Assembly: GCF_030053135.1 (NCBI RefSeq)
Contig: NZ_CP125652.1
Coordinates: 496,001 to 560,000, forward strand
Source: Rhizobium sp. BT04
GTDB lineage: Bacteria; Pseudomonadota; Alphaproteobacteria; Rhizobiales; Rhizobiaceae
Direction: 5' to 3'
Length of the DNA stretch: 64,000 nt
Below the pieces are notes generated by a model, which ran no database searches, had not been told where the DNA came from, and saw only the letters and a program-made list of their open reading frames with translations. Made by a program: the position numbers and the translations under genes. Below are positions 42,231 through 50,500 of the stretch, piece after piece; within the stretch, counting starts at the first letter, position 1; every line of letters starts with the position of its first letter.

Positions 42231-42457
42231 GACAACCGCCGTATATCAACCGATGAAACGAACGTGTCACCAACGGCCGTGACAGACCTTGAGCAAGGTG
42301 TCCGGCCTGCCATGAAACCACGGAACGCCGGGTACGCGGCGACAAGTGCGATATCCCGATTACTTCGGGCCGATTGTGCAAGCCGTTGCGGCAGATACGG
42401 CCATATGGCATGATTCATATGTTCGTTAACGACCCGCGCCGCAACAGCGTGGGACAT
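42215..42457 (-). CDS. Possible small protein, uncertain
   Basis: 80 residues starting MSHAVAARVVNEHMNHAIW, preceded by CGGAGATAATCGCG on the minus strand. No domain is visible and Arg/Ser content is high. The stretch 42231-42607 has no better candidate on either strand. Low confidence. Confidence 0.25.
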   Translation of the reverse strand: MSHAVAARVVNEHMNHAIWPYLPQRLAQSARSNRDIALVAAYPAFRGFMAGRTPCSRSVTAVGDTFVSSVDIRRLSYRRR

Positions 42458-42607
42458 CGCGATTATCTCCGAGACCTTTTATGTCCTCATCCGCCTGCGG
42501 TCGTTCCGCCGGGGGCGTCTCTGCATCCAATCGAATCCCCATTTTGATAATGAAACGGAGACCCTCGGCCATGCGCCGATCGCCGCCACCAGGATGAAGG
42601 AGATCCT

Positions 42608-42778
42608 ATGCCATCCAATAACCTCCTGAAGCTCTATGCCAAGCTCGCCGGCTTCCGATTGGCCGTCCTCGCGAGCCGTGCCTGCTCTGACGGCGATTTC
42701 TCTCGAGTGTTGCATGACCGCATGGTTGATGGGCTCGATGCCGCGGTTGCCGCGATCTCAGATCAGCAGTCGCATTAA
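42608..42778 (+). CDS. Small hypothetical protein, 56 residues
   Basis: MPSNNLLKLYAKLAGFRLAV, followed by LASRACSDGDFSRVLHDRM and a helical end (LDAAVAAISDQQSH). AAGGAG lies five bases before the ATG, the best ribosome site in this stretch. Mostly helical and without a signal peptide. Function unknown. Confidence 0.5.
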   Translation: MPSNNLLKLYAKLAGFRLAVLASRACSDGDFSRVLHDRMVDGLDAAVAAISDQQSH

Positions 42779-42792
42779 TGCGGCCTCAGCCT

Positions 42793-43080
42793 TCACCCCT
42801 GCTGGTACGCATGGATAACCCGCCGAGCCAGATCTTCGCGCTCGGTATCTGTTGTGATTTGTCGCACCGAGCTGATGTGGTCAAACACTCTCTTGCAGAG
42901 GGCAACGTCTTCGTCGCTCAACACGGTCTGTGCGTCGGCTATCTGGGATCGGATCACGATCGCCCTCGCTTCCTTCGGATCGATGGGAGGATGGAACATC
43001 TCCCTTTTAAGCGCATGGAGGGAGACAAGGTCGTGAGGTCTCACCCCATTGTCGTGATAGGTCTTTGTCTCATCTAGCAA
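42793..43080 (-). CDS. Hypothetical soluble protein, 95 residues
   Basis: DETKTYHDNGVRPHDLVSLHALKREMF and AQTVLSDEDVALCKRVFDHIS, then a helical end (REDLARRVIHAYQQG). The N-terminal start would be a TTG at 43080, directly behind the stop of the upstream gene, so it may be translated by coupling. No family recognised; the composition looks like a genuine protein. Confidence 0.5.
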   Translation of the reverse strand: MLDETKTYHDNGVRPHDLVSLHALKREMFHPPIDPKEARAIVIRSQIADAQTVLSDEDVALCKRVFDHISSVRQITTDTEREDLARRVIHAYQQG

Positions 43081-43275
43081 CTAGTTCTCGTTCGGCCCGC
43101 TCCACACATATGCAGAAGCCGGCTTTCTCTGGGCATTCCAGATCACTTCGTACCCTATCTTCTCAAGTGAGAGTAAAGCGCCAAGCCTTTCGTCATCTGA
43201 CAGGCTTCGCAAAGAAACGTTAAGTGCGTCCAGGCCACCTAAATTGTAGAGGTTTACGAATACATCGAGTGCCAT
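43081..43275 (-). CDS. Hypothetical protein, 64 residues
   Basis: MALDVFVNLYNLGGLDALNV, LSDDERLGALLSLEKIGYEVIW and a terminal ASAYVWSGPNEN. GAGGAGAGG precedes the ATG at 43275. It forms a tight pair with the downstream 95-residue gene. Function unknown. Confidence 0.5.
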   Translation of the reverse strand: MALDVFVNLYNLGGLDALNVSLRSLSDDERLGALLSLEKIGYEVIWNAQRKPASAYVWSGPNEN

Positions 43276-43527
43276 TGTTCCTCTCCTCGTGGCGCAGTAT
43301 AGCACAAGAACGGAGGAATATTTGTTTCATACACGAATAAATATTTTGTACATCTATTAGTTATTAACGAATTATTTACGATTTTCTTTGTGGGGCGTAG
43401 ATATTTGACATCGGTAGCGCCTTGCGTCTGCCGCAGGAATTGAGTTTCGCGGAAATCCGCTGAAACTGAGGAACCAACTTCCCTTGCGGTCCGTTTTCTT
43501 CTCATCCACAAACAGGAGAAATCGATC

Positions 43528-43731
43528 ATGGACTGGAATCGTATCGAAGGAAATTGGAAGCGGGCGAAGGGCAAGATCAAGGAGCAGTGGGGCAAACTCA
43601 CCGACGATGATCTCGACCAAATCGCCGGCAAGCGCGACCAACTGGAAGGTAAGATCCAGGAGCGGTACGGCATCGAAAAGGACCGTGTTAAACGCGATAT
43701 CGATGACTGGAGCGGTCGCCAGAGCTGGTAG
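43528..43731 (+). CDS. CsbD-family stress protein
   Basis: 67 residues: MDWNRIEGNWKRAKGKIKEQWGKL and DLDQIAGKRDQLEGKIQERYGI are the repeated CsbD motif. Small acidic-basic stress proteins of this family are induced by general stress regulators (sigma-B in Bacillus, RpoE/EcfG in alphaproteobacteria). A GGAAATTG... no: the ribosome site is AGGAGAAATC before the ATG. A terminator follows directly. Confidence 0.92.
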   Translation: MDWNRIEGNWKRAKGKIKEQWGKLTDDDLDQIAGKRDQLEGKIQERYGIEKDRVKRDIDDWSGRQSW

Positions 43732-43738
43732 TGCCAAA

Positions 43739-43765
43739 CAAAAACCCGGTGAAAACCGGGTTTTT
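43739..43765 (+). terminator. Rho-independent terminator after the CsbD gene
   Basis: Stem AAACCCGGT / ACCGGGTTT with a GAAA tetraloop and a following T run, eight bases behind the stop codon. Confidence 0.85.
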
Positions 43766-43804
43766 GCTGTTGAGGAAGCTAAGGCTGCCAAGGGCTGTCT
43801 TTTC

Positions 43805-44053
43805 TCATGAATATCCACCAACAGCTAGGAGAAACGCACCGGCCACGATAATCGCGAGGGCTGGCCAGTTTTTCGATAAGCCGAGGAACCTGAGACCTTG
43901 GCGTCGTGGTTCCAGCGTGGTGCCGCCCTGGGGCAATTGATGCGGATTGCTCGGCTTTCGACCAAGCGCCGAAGAGAAGAGAAAGAGAAGTCCGCCGATG
44001 ATAAGGGCGGCACCTGTCAGGATTGCCAACATAGTGGCCTCCGCGAACGACAT
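43805..44053 (-). CDS. Small two-helix membrane protein
   Basis: 82 residues: N-terminal helix MLAILTGAALIIGGLLFLFSS and C-terminal helix WPALAIIVAGAFLLAVGGY, joined by a basic linker. The ATG at 44053 gives MSFAEATMLAI; an upstream in-frame extension is unlikely. It converges on the CsbD gene. Function unknown. Confidence 0.6.
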   Translation of the reverse strand: MSFAEATMLAILTGAALIIGGLLFLFSSALGRKPSNPHQLPQGGTTLEPRRQGLRFLGLSKNWPALAIIVAGAFLLAVGGYS

Positions 44054-44697
44054 GGATGTTGGGTAAACAAGATCGCGACCTGATCGTTCCGTGAATGGCA
44101 ACTCGCGTTTAAAGCCCCCGCGTCGGAACCCAGAGCGCTCGCATTGAATCTGACCGTTTTGCAATCCTGGAGATCCCGATGGACAAGACACCGAAGACGG
44201 CTATCCGCGGAATGTGTTGTACGTACTGGCGCTTCTCGCCCTGGGCATTCTCGCGGGCGCCCTGTACACAATCTACGGCCATCCCGGCGATCCGTCTGAG
44301 CGACCGGCTGCCGAGACGATTCCGGAAAAAGCCACGGCTCCCCAGTGAGATAGGTCGTACCGGGGAATCGACAGGTCGCCCTTCGAGAACAAAGCATGAC
44401 CGGGGAAAGCGCCTGCCGTACCCGGCGTGCACCTGGTCAGGTCGTGCTGAAAAGCCTGTGCGCGATTGCAGAAGATCAGCAAGCTGCAACTGATATCGCT
44501 TTGGAAAGCAAGGCAGAAATCCTGTCGCAAGTCCTTCCAACCAGTAGAGAGCTATATTTATAGGGCGAACAACCTGCGACACCGAAATCGGTGCCTGGGT
44601 CTGGACCTATTGAATTGTCGTCCCAGGTGCCATCGGGCAGGTCTGCCTGGGACGCTGAGATATTGCGCTCGGACAGTCTGAACAGAGGAGTGTTTGG
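44054..44697. other. Stretch with no convincing larger gene
   Basis: Only the possible 44-residue membrane protein is supportable. The 104- and 157-residue frames crossing it are Arg/Ser-rich shadows of each other and of the membrane ORF. Confidence 0.5.
44214..44348 (+). CDS. Possible 44-residue membrane protein
   Basis: From a GTG start: LYVLALLALGILAGALYTIYG, then a Pro/Glu-rich tail to TAPQ. The hydrophobic helix is clear, but the ribosome site is weak. An ATG at 44179 lies in another frame, so the original start may have been lost by frameshift. Low confidence. Confidence 0.3.
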   Translation: MLYVLALLALGILAGALYTIYGHPGDPSERPAAETIPEKATAPQ

Positions 44698-46191
44698 ATG
44701 AGAGAACATGCGGTCGCGATATCCGGAGGCGGGCCGACCGGGCTGATGCTGGCGGGTGAATTGGCTTTGGCGGGCATCGATGTCGCCATCGTCGAACGTC
44801 GCGAGAACCAGGAAATCGTCGGTTCGCGGGCCGGCGGCCTGAGTTCGCGCACGCTCGAGGTACTCGACCAGCGCGGCATCGTCGATCGGTTCCTCAAGGA
44901 AGGGCAGATCGCCCAGGTCACGGGATTTGCGGTCACACGGCTTGATATCAGCGACTTCCCGACCCGGCACAATTACGGGCTGGCGCTGCGGCAGAAACAT
45001 ATCGAGCGCATCCTGGCCGGTTGGGTCGGCGAGCTGCCGGTGCCGATCTATCGCGGCCGGGAACTGACGGGTTTTGCTGAGGACGGGACAGGTCTCACCG
45101 TCGAGCTCTCCGACGGTTCAGAGCTCAGGGCAAGCTATCTCGTCGGCTGCGATGGCGGTCGCAGCCTGGTTCGCAAGATTGCGGGCATTGCGTTTCCGGG
45201 ATGGGATGCGACGACCAGCAACATTCTCGCCGAGGCCGAGATGGAGGCGGAGCCGCCGCTCGGCGTCCATCGCACCGCCCTCGGCATGCATGCCTTCGGC
45301 CGCGAGGAATACGAAATTCGCGACGGCAAGGTGGTCTTTGCCAGCGAAGGTCCGATCAACGTCATGGTGACGGAAAAGACTGCCGGCGGCACAGGCGAAC
45401 CGACACTTGGCGATCTCAGGCAAGCGCTGATCGATGCATGCGGAACGGATTACGGAATCCACAGCCTGAAGTGGATTTCGAGGTTCACCGACATGTCGCG
45501 CCAGGCGGCAACCTACCGCAAGGGGAGGGTACTCCTCGCCGGCGATGCCGCGCATGTCCATTCTCCGGTGGGCGGGCAGGGCCTCAATACCGGTGTGCAG
45601 GATGCGGTGAATCTCGGTTGGAAGCTGGCCCAGGTGGTGAAAGGAATATCGCCGGAAACCTTGCTCGACACCTATCACGCCGAGCGCCATCCGGTGGCCG
45701 CCCGTATGTTGCACACGACGATGGCGCAGGTCGCGTTGCAGCGCACCGACGATCGCACCGAAGCCTTGCGAGACATCGTATTGGAGCTGCTCGCCATGGA
45801 AGAGCCGCGCAAAAAGATCGCCGCCGAAATGTCCGGACTGGCCATCCATTACGACCTCGGCGAGGGGCATCCGCTGCTCGGCCGCCGCATGCCCGACCTT
45901 GAGCTGGCGACGCCCGATGGCCGCTTACGTGTCTATACGCTGCTCAAGAATGCGCGGCCAGTGCTCCTCGATCTCGGCGCGCCCGGCAGCCTCGAAATCA
46001 CGCCGTGGTCAGACCGTATTCGGTTGGTGCACGCCGGCTATGGCGGGCCATGGGAGCTGCCGGCGATCGGTGCGGTCCCGGCGCCCGCCGCAGTCTTGAT
46101 CCGGCCCGATGGCTATGTGGCGTGGGTAGGCGATGGGACGCAGGATGGTCTCCGCGAGTCGATGAACGCCTGGTTCGGATCGCCCGGCTAA
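44698..46191 (+). CDS. FAD-dependent aromatic monooxygenase (PheA/TfdB, rifampicin-monooxygenase-like)
   Basis: 497 residues. FAD motif AISGGGPTGLMLAGELALAG, DG motif LVGCDGGRSLVRKIAG, and GD motif LLAGDAAHVHSPVGGQGLNTGVQDAVNLGWKL. The C-terminal thioredoxin-like domain (about 385-497) ends with LIRPDGYVAWVGDG. This family hydroxylates phenols, tetracyclines or rifamycins; the substrate here is not decided by the sequence. It starts at the ATG behind AACAGAGGAGTG. Confidence 0.88.
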   Translation: MREHAVAISGGGPTGLMLAGELALAGIDVAIVERRENQEIVGSRAGGLSSRTLEVLDQRGIVDRFLKEGQIAQVTGFAVTRLDISDFPTRHNYGLALRQKHIERILAGWVGELPVPIYRGRELTGFAEDGTGLTVELSDGSELRASYLVGCDGGRSLVRKIAGIAFPGWDATTSNILAEAEMEAEPPLGVHRTALGMHAFGREEYEIRDGKVVFASEGPINVMVTEKTAGGTGEPTLGDLRQALIDACGTDYGIHSLKWISRFTDMSRQAATYRKGRVLLAGDAAHVHSPVGGQGLNTGVQDAVNLGWKLAQVVKGISPETLLDTYHAERHPVAARMLHTTMAQVALQRTDDRTEALRDIVLELLAMEEPRKKIAAEMSGLAIHYDLGEGHPLLGRRMPDLELATPDGRLRVYTLLKNARPVLLDLGAPGSLEITPWSDRIRLVHAGYGGPWELPAIGAVPAPAAVLIRPDGYVAWVGDGTQDGLRESMNAWFGSPG

Positions 46192-46222
46192 GGAGCGAAT
46201 CAGAAAGGTCGCGACGCGCGTC

Positions 46223-46960
46223 TTAGGCGGCAAGCGAAATCGAACCGCACTCGGCTATCGTCTCGGCCTCCGGCATCGGTTTGCCGCGGCGTTCCCAAGT
46301 CCGGCGGCTGATGCCGAATGCCTCCCATGGGCGCACCTGGCTGACGGAGTTGGCGAGATAGTCGGCTCTGGAAATCCCGCCTGCGGCGCGGCGTTGCTCT
46401 TCTTTCCGGCTTCGGTCCCGCTGCCGCCGCTTTTCCTTTTGGAGCTTTGCTCTTTTCCGTTTCGGCACATCGAAGGCACCGATCGTGCGGATATCGAGGG
46501 CGCACCGCTCAGCGTAGCTCAAATGCAGGGCGTGACCGAGCGCGTCGGCGGACAAGGGAGAAAAACGCACCTTCGTCCGCTCGTAGATGACTTCCTCTAT
46601 GCAGGCTTTGCCGGCCCATGGGAGCCATCGCGCCGACCAGCCGAGAACCACCTCGGCAAACTCTTGCCGGAACTCGACAAACGCGAGGCCGGCGATCACC
46701 TCGACATAGATCAATGCGTCATCGGCCTCGGGCACGATCGCTCCGTGACGATGCCTGATCAGCCTTTCGATCTCGCGCATCCGACCATGGAAATGGTTCC
46801 AACGGCCACCCCGCGCGCGGCGCTGAACGGCCTTATAACCCAGCAGGCAGTCGCCGAGCTTGATCGCCGTAAGATCCCGCGCCAGACCAGCCGGTTGCTC
46901 CGCTTTCGAAGCTCGTTTCTCCGATTGAGCCGCTTCATCTGCGCCAACAAGGCGATCCAT
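46223..46960 (-). CDS. Hypothetical protein with C-terminal HTH-like segment
   Basis: 245 residues from ATG 46960 (an upstream in-frame start would give 270). The middle part contains IYVEVIAGLAFVEFRQEFAEVVLGW; a basic region (KRKRAKLQKEKRRQRDRSRKEE) follows; the end PWEAFGISRRTWERRGKPM looks like a helix-turn-helix of the type that selects restriction or plasmid-linked regulators. No family can be named. Its composition is unlike random sequence and it is on the minus strand with a ribosome site. Confidence 0.55.
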   Translation of the reverse strand: MDRLVGADEAAQSEKRASKAEQPAGLARDLTAIKLGDCLLGYKAVQRRARGGRWNHFHGRMREIERLIRHRHGAIVPEADDALIYVEVIAGLAFVEFRQEFAEVVLGWSARWLPWAGKACIEEVIYERTKVRFSPLSADALGHALHLSYAERCALDIRTIGAFDVPKRKRAKLQKEKRRQRDRSRKEEQRRAAGGISRADYLANSVSQVRPWEAFGISRRTWERRGKPMPEAETIAECGSISLAA

Positions 46961-47202
46961 CGATTTCCCCTGCGATCTGCCCTGAAAGGTCGAAACACCG
47001 GATCGTACACGAAGACCGAGGGGGTGATCATCCACTCTTGATGCTGTTCACACGCCATTCTATGGATGCGGAAGAGGCGGCGGTCGAGCAGGATTCGACC
47101 CCGACGCTACATCTGTAAATACCAGAGCATTGCAGCTACACTCGGCGGATCGCCGAGCGGAGAAGGCGCGGTTGACCGCCATATTGACGTTCGCGTCTGC
47201 AA

Positions 47203-47277
47203 TCAGCGGAAGCCGAAGAAGCTCAAGATCGCGAGCACAATAACGACAGCGCCGACAAGCCAGATCAAATTGTTCAT
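47203..47277 (-). CDS. 24-residue membrane protein
   Basis: MNNLIWLVGAVVIVLAILSF and the end FGFR. AGGAGAACGG lies ten bases before the ATG. One membrane helix with a basic tail; very similar tiny proteins are often overlooked in rhizobial genomes. Function unknown. Confidence 0.6.
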   Translation of the reverse strand: MNNLIWLVGAVVIVLAILSFFGFR

Positions 47278-47440
47278 GGGAACCGTTCTCCTGTTCGAGT
47301 TGAGTCATCCGCGACCCAATGACTTAACTGCGGCGCAGGGCTTGCGGTTCCCGACCAATCGATCGCAGCAGCGCGCCTCTCGCGAATCCGGCTCCGCGCA
47401 ATGCGCGGTTCTGCAGCCGCTTTAGATCATCTCTTGTCTT

Positions 47441-47623
47441 TCAGTAGCTGCAGGAGCGAGCATTACCGGGTCTGAATCCACCCGCGCATGCCGGATTGAT
47501 CGAGCTATTCCGTTGATACTGAAAATCCTCGTTGTTGTGGCTCACGGGCGATGTGCAGGAAGAGGCAATCGCTGCCACAGCAAGCAGCGCCCCGGCAGCT
47601 GCAAATGTGAGAAATCGGTTCAT
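47441..47623 (-). CDS. Small lipoprotein-like exported peptide
   Basis: 60 residues: signal sequence FLTFAAAGALLAVAAIASSC with a lipobox-like ASSC, then a short polar tail with two further cysteines (PACAGGF, RSCSY). GTAAGGAGAGG precedes the ATG. Probably exported and disulfide-bonded or lipidated. Confidence 0.65.
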   Translation of the reverse strand: MNRFLTFAAAGALLAVAAIASSCTSPVSHNNEDFQYQRNSSINPACAGGFRPGNARSCSY

Positions 47624-47652
47624 GTAAGCCTCTCCTTACGAGTTTGGCGTGG

Positions 47653-47889
47653 TCAAAATCCGCATGCCATCGCAAGCCTGATACGACAACTGTCGACACG
47701 CTTGATCACGTGCACTTGATCCGAAACATTCCTGTGATTGATCAACCAATCTGAATTCGTGATGTGTCGAACCGCATCGATGATCAGATACGCTTTATTG
47801 TAATCGAATTGGGCTATTCCGTCGTTATGGAAAGTAGTTTTAACTGCGTCGGGAGCTGGGGTTGGCCGATTTTGTCTTGAAATTATCAC
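47653..47889 (-). CDS. Possible hypothetical protein, 78 residues
   Basis: AQFDYNKAYLIIDAVRHITNSDWLINHRN is protein-like, and no other frame covers 47624-47940. There is no clear ribosome site. Low confidence. Confidence 0.25.
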   Translation of the reverse strand: MIISRQNRPTPAPDAVKTTFHNDGIAQFDYNKAYLIIDAVRHITNSDWLINHRNVSDQVHVIKRVDSCRIRLAMACGF

Positions 47890-47940
47890 GTTTTTTCAGT
47901 AAATTTATAGCATAAAAAGTAATATAAATGGGAGGATACT

Positions 47941-48234
47941 ATGACTGAAACTCGGTTTGATCCGGTTTTGCTTCATCGCAACCATTTCGTCGCTGAAATC
48001 ACGTGTCTCGACGAAATTTTCGATTTTCTGGATGAGTGGCCGGAGGACAAACGAGGTTTGGCATATGACACCCTGTTGAGGGCGTGCCGGGATGCGGCCA
48101 ATGGCCGTTTCCCGCTGAGTGCTGCGCGCGAGAATTTCCGGCGCTTTCTGAAGATGTCGGGCGTGCTGGCAAAGGTCGAGGGCGCCCCCAAATTCGAGCA
48201 GCTGATGGGCGATCGAAATATTGGCAATGCTTGA
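47941..48234 (+). CDS. DUF982 protein
   Basis: 97 residues. VAEITCLDEIFDFLDEWPEDKRGLAYDTLLRACRDA is the DUF982 core, a family largely limited to rhizobia and relatives, of unknown function, usually in many copies. GGGAGGATACT precedes the ATG. A second member is at 49633. Confidence 0.85.
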   Translation: MTETRFDPVLLHRNHFVAEITCLDEIFDFLDEWPEDKRGLAYDTLLRACRDAANGRFPLSAARENFRRFLKMSGVLAKVEGAPKFEQLMGDRNIGNA

Positions 48235-48371
48235 TAGGATAGGGTAGCCGAGAGCGCGCCGTCACATCATGTGCGGCGCGTTCTGGTTTCGATATCGGCT
48301 GCCTTCCGCGCGCCGATCTCTTCGCCACAAAAAGCGCGAAAAACCGCAGATGGCGATCCTCTCGACACATC

Positions 48372-49199
48372 TCAGGCAGGGCCGCCATTCATCCAGTCGC
48401 ATCGGAAGACCAGCATAGGCTTCGAAAAGCCCTTGAGGCGTCGGCGTGAGGCGTGACCGAAGAGATCGGCGGCGCCATATTCCCGAAAGATATTCTCCGA
48501 GACGAGGATCTGGTCGCTGGCGGCTGCCGCGCAGAGACGTGCCGCAAGCTGCACGGTCGAGCCGAAGAGGTCGTTGCTGTCCTCGACGGGCTCGCCGCAA
48601 TCCAGCCCGATGCGGACATGGATCGGCTCGGTGTTTCCACCGTTGTAATGCTCGAATTCCTGCTGGATCCTCATGGCGCATTTGACGGCGGCCGCTGTTG
48701 CGGAAAAGGCGGCCATGATGCCGTCGCCGGTGTGCTTCACTTCCCGGCCTGACGTCTGGCCGAGGCATCGGCGCACGATCGCGTCATGGGCCCGCACCAT
48801 TTCGGTTCCGATGCGGTCGCCGAGCCGCGCTGTCATCTCGGTCGACCCGACGATGTCGGTAAAGAGGATTGCCCGGTGACCGGGATCCACGTCGGCGGTG
48901 GATTGGCCCGGCGCCGGCTCGGGATCATGAATTCGGCCGAGAAAAGCCTCGACCGCAGACAACGCGACCTCGACGATCTCGCCGGCGACGAAGCCGTGTG
49001 CCTCGCGATGCACGCATTGGGCGGTTTCCATGTCAGGCGCATCCACGAGACAGAAGGCGGTCCCGCGCCGCTGATCGAACCAATAGGTGAGAAACTTGAC
49101 GCCGTAGCGATCCTGAATGTCGAGGTCCATGCGATGTGCCCGGGCAACGTCGGCTGCCGACGTTCCCTCGAGAAAGTGCCGATCCATGAAGATAGGCAT
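48372..49199 (-). CDS. DUF4242 domain fused to class III adenylate/guanylate cyclase
   Basis: 275 residues from the ATG at 49199 (CGGGAGG-type site upstream). The N-terminal 90 residues (PIFMDRHFLEGTSAADVARAHRMDLDIQ, TYWFDQRRGTAFCLVDAPD) match DUF4242, a small ferredoxin-like domain. The C-terminal cyclase domain has ILFTDIVGSTEMTARLGD with the metal Asp, GREVKHTGDGIMAAFSAT and RIGLDCGEPVED. The cyclase residues look intact. The ligand of the DUF4242 part is unknown. Confidence 0.85.
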   Translation of the reverse strand: MPIFMDRHFLEGTSAADVARAHRMDLDIQDRYGVKFLTYWFDQRRGTAFCLVDAPDMETAQCVHREAHGFVAGEIVEVALSAVEAFLGRIHDPEPAPGQSTADVDPGHRAILFTDIVGSTEMTARLGDRIGTEMVRAHDAIVRRCLGQTSGREVKHTGDGIMAAFSATAAAVKCAMRIQQEFEHYNGGNTEPIHVRIGLDCGEPVEDSNDLFGSTVQLAARLCAAAASDQILVSENIFREYGAADLFGHASRRRLKGFSKPMLVFRCDWMNGGPA

Positions 49200-49632
49200 C
49201 GCGGGTCCTCCCAGAAATCCGTCACGTGCAAGAACCGGCATTGTACGATCCAGATGCGGCTCCGTCCACCTTTGGGACAATCAAGAAGTGATTATTAGGC
49301 CCGTTGCATTGAGGAAATCCTACGCGTTGCTGTAGATCCTATAGAATACGAAAGGAATGGTTGCGTTTTAATCAGTGTGATTTGCGTGAAAGCCCGATAT
49401 TTACCATAATCGGCCGTTTAAAGACTGGTCATGGGGTTTTCCTGGCTATTCCGCTTCCGGCGCTCCGCGGTTTCAAGCGCCTGGGAATCCGGAGGGATGA
49501 AGAGCTACGTCTGTTATGGTCATTCTCAGCCAAAGATCAAAGCCGCACGCCGGCAGGGAAGGTGGCCCGCCAAAGGCACGAAAATTGCATCGCACCCCAT
49601 AAGCCCACCAAAACTGGAAAAGCTGTAGCAAA
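49200..49632. other. Stretch of about 430 bases with no convincing gene
   Basis: Two overlapping frames (49361-49636 and 49431-49628) have no recognisable domain. A 43-residue frame from 49497 has GGAGGG touching its ATG. None can be supported. Confidence 0.4.
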
Positions 49633-49890
49633 GTGAGACAGACGGCAAACTTTCGACCGGTTGGCTTGGCCTCAATGGGGCTCGGCCATTATGCCGTCAT
49701 TAACTCTGTATGGGATGCCGCGCGCACGCTGCTGCACGACTGGCCGGTCGACGACGGCGAAGAATATTTCGAAGCCGTAAAGTCATGCCTGGATGCGATT
49801 ATCGGCGATCTCCAGCCGGATGAGGTGCGGGCATCCTTCATCAGGGCCGCACATGAAGCCGGCATCGCCGTCATCGAAGCTGCGGATTGA
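49633..49890 (+). CDS. DUF982 protein, second copy
   Basis: 85 residues from a GTG, or 71 from the ATG at 49675. VWDAARTLLHDWPVDDGEEYFEAVKSCLDAIIGDL is the DUF982 pattern. It is distant from the copy at 47941. Function unknown. Confidence 0.75.
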   Translation: MRQTANFRPVGLASMGLGHYAVINSVWDAARTLLHDWPVDDGEEYFEAVKSCLDAIIGDLQPDEVRASFIRAAHEAGIAVIEAAD

Positions 49891-49956
49891 ACGCCCCGCT
49901 CTGTTCGACGCAAGCTCCGGTTTGACCGTCCATCCCGAACAGTTGATCGTTCTATC

Positions 49957-50000
49957 TTGACATTTCCGGCCGGCGTTCTAAATTAGAACAAAACAGGAAC
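49957..50000 (+). promoter_or_regulatory. Promoter with alphaproteobacterial LexA (SOS) boxes
   Basis: TTGACA (49957-49962), 16 bases, then TAAATT (49979-49984). Overlapping and following the -10 is GTTC-N7-GAAC-N7-GAAC: GTTC 49975-49978, GAAC 49986-49989, GAAC 49997-50000. GAAC-N7-GAAC is the reverse complement of the known alphaproteobacterial SOS box GTTC-N7-GTTC. LexA bound there would block the promoter. Confidence 0.7.
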
Positions 50001-50007
50001 ATTGGAG

Positions 50008-50184
50008 ATGGTCATGACGCATACGGAACAGGTGATCGCCAACGCCCTAGCCCTTGTCGAAGCGTCTCGTGCAGCGCGCGAGCGGGATCAGCAGCGGCGT
50101 GCCGCCTGGCAGAGAAAGGTCGAACTCAGCCGGCCGCTGCCGCCCTTGCCGCGTCCGGTTCAATTACCATTGGCGCTGAACTGA
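50008..50184 (+). CDS. Small protein of a predicted SOS operon
   Basis: 58 residues (MVMTHTEQVIANALALVEAS, AARERDQQRRAAWQRKVELSRP, ending PVQLPLALN). The C-terminal QLPLAL resembles clamp-binding peptides of the QLxLF type, which would suit a DNA-repair role, but that is an inference. ATG 50008 follows GGAGATGG; 50002 is also in frame. The stop overlaps the next start. Confidence 0.6.
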   Translation: MVMTHTEQVIANALALVEASRAARERDQQRRAAWQRKVELSRPLPPLPRPVQLPLALN

Positions 50185-50435
50185 TGCAGCCCGCAAAAAA
50201 ACTGCAACCCGACCCGGCTTGGCCCGATCAAGCATGGCCCGATCAAGCGTGGCCCGATCAAGCATGGGAAGTCGAAGCCGTGCTGGCCTGGCATGACGAC
50301 GATGCCAAGGCGACGATCCGCTCGCTGCTTGACGACTGCAAACATCTCCGCCAGCAACTGGCGCTGGCCGAATGCGCGATGAGCCGGGGGATGACACGCG
50401 GTTGGACGCCCCGATACGAGCGTGACGCCCTTTGA
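50184..50435 (+). CDS. Small protein with PDQAW tandem repeats, SOS operon
   Basis: 83 residues. AWPDQAWPDQAWPDQAW near the N terminus is encoded by three 15-base units; the rest (LAWHDDDAKATIRSLLDDCKHLRQQLALAECAMSRGM) is a probable coiled helix. TGATG overlap couples it to the upstream gene. No family recognised. Confidence 0.65.
   Translation: MQPAKKLQPDPAWPDQAWPDQAWPDQAWEVEAVLAWHDDDAKATIRSLLDDCKHLRQQLALAECAMSRGMTRGWTPRYERDAL
50220..50264 (+). repeat. 15-bp tandem repeat, three units
   Basis: Unit TGGCCCGATCAAGCA repeated three times (one base change in the middle unit), in frame within the preceding gene, encoding WPDQA. Confidence 0.95.
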
Positions 50436-50500
50436 ACCCGGCGCCCTCGGAAGCACGCAGCTCTGGATGCTGATCGGGATTTCGGGAGCCGGCAAGGATG

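Noticed and set aside
49361..49636. 91-residue frame behind the cyclase gene
   Set aside because: Overlaps another open frame of equal quality and has no domain.
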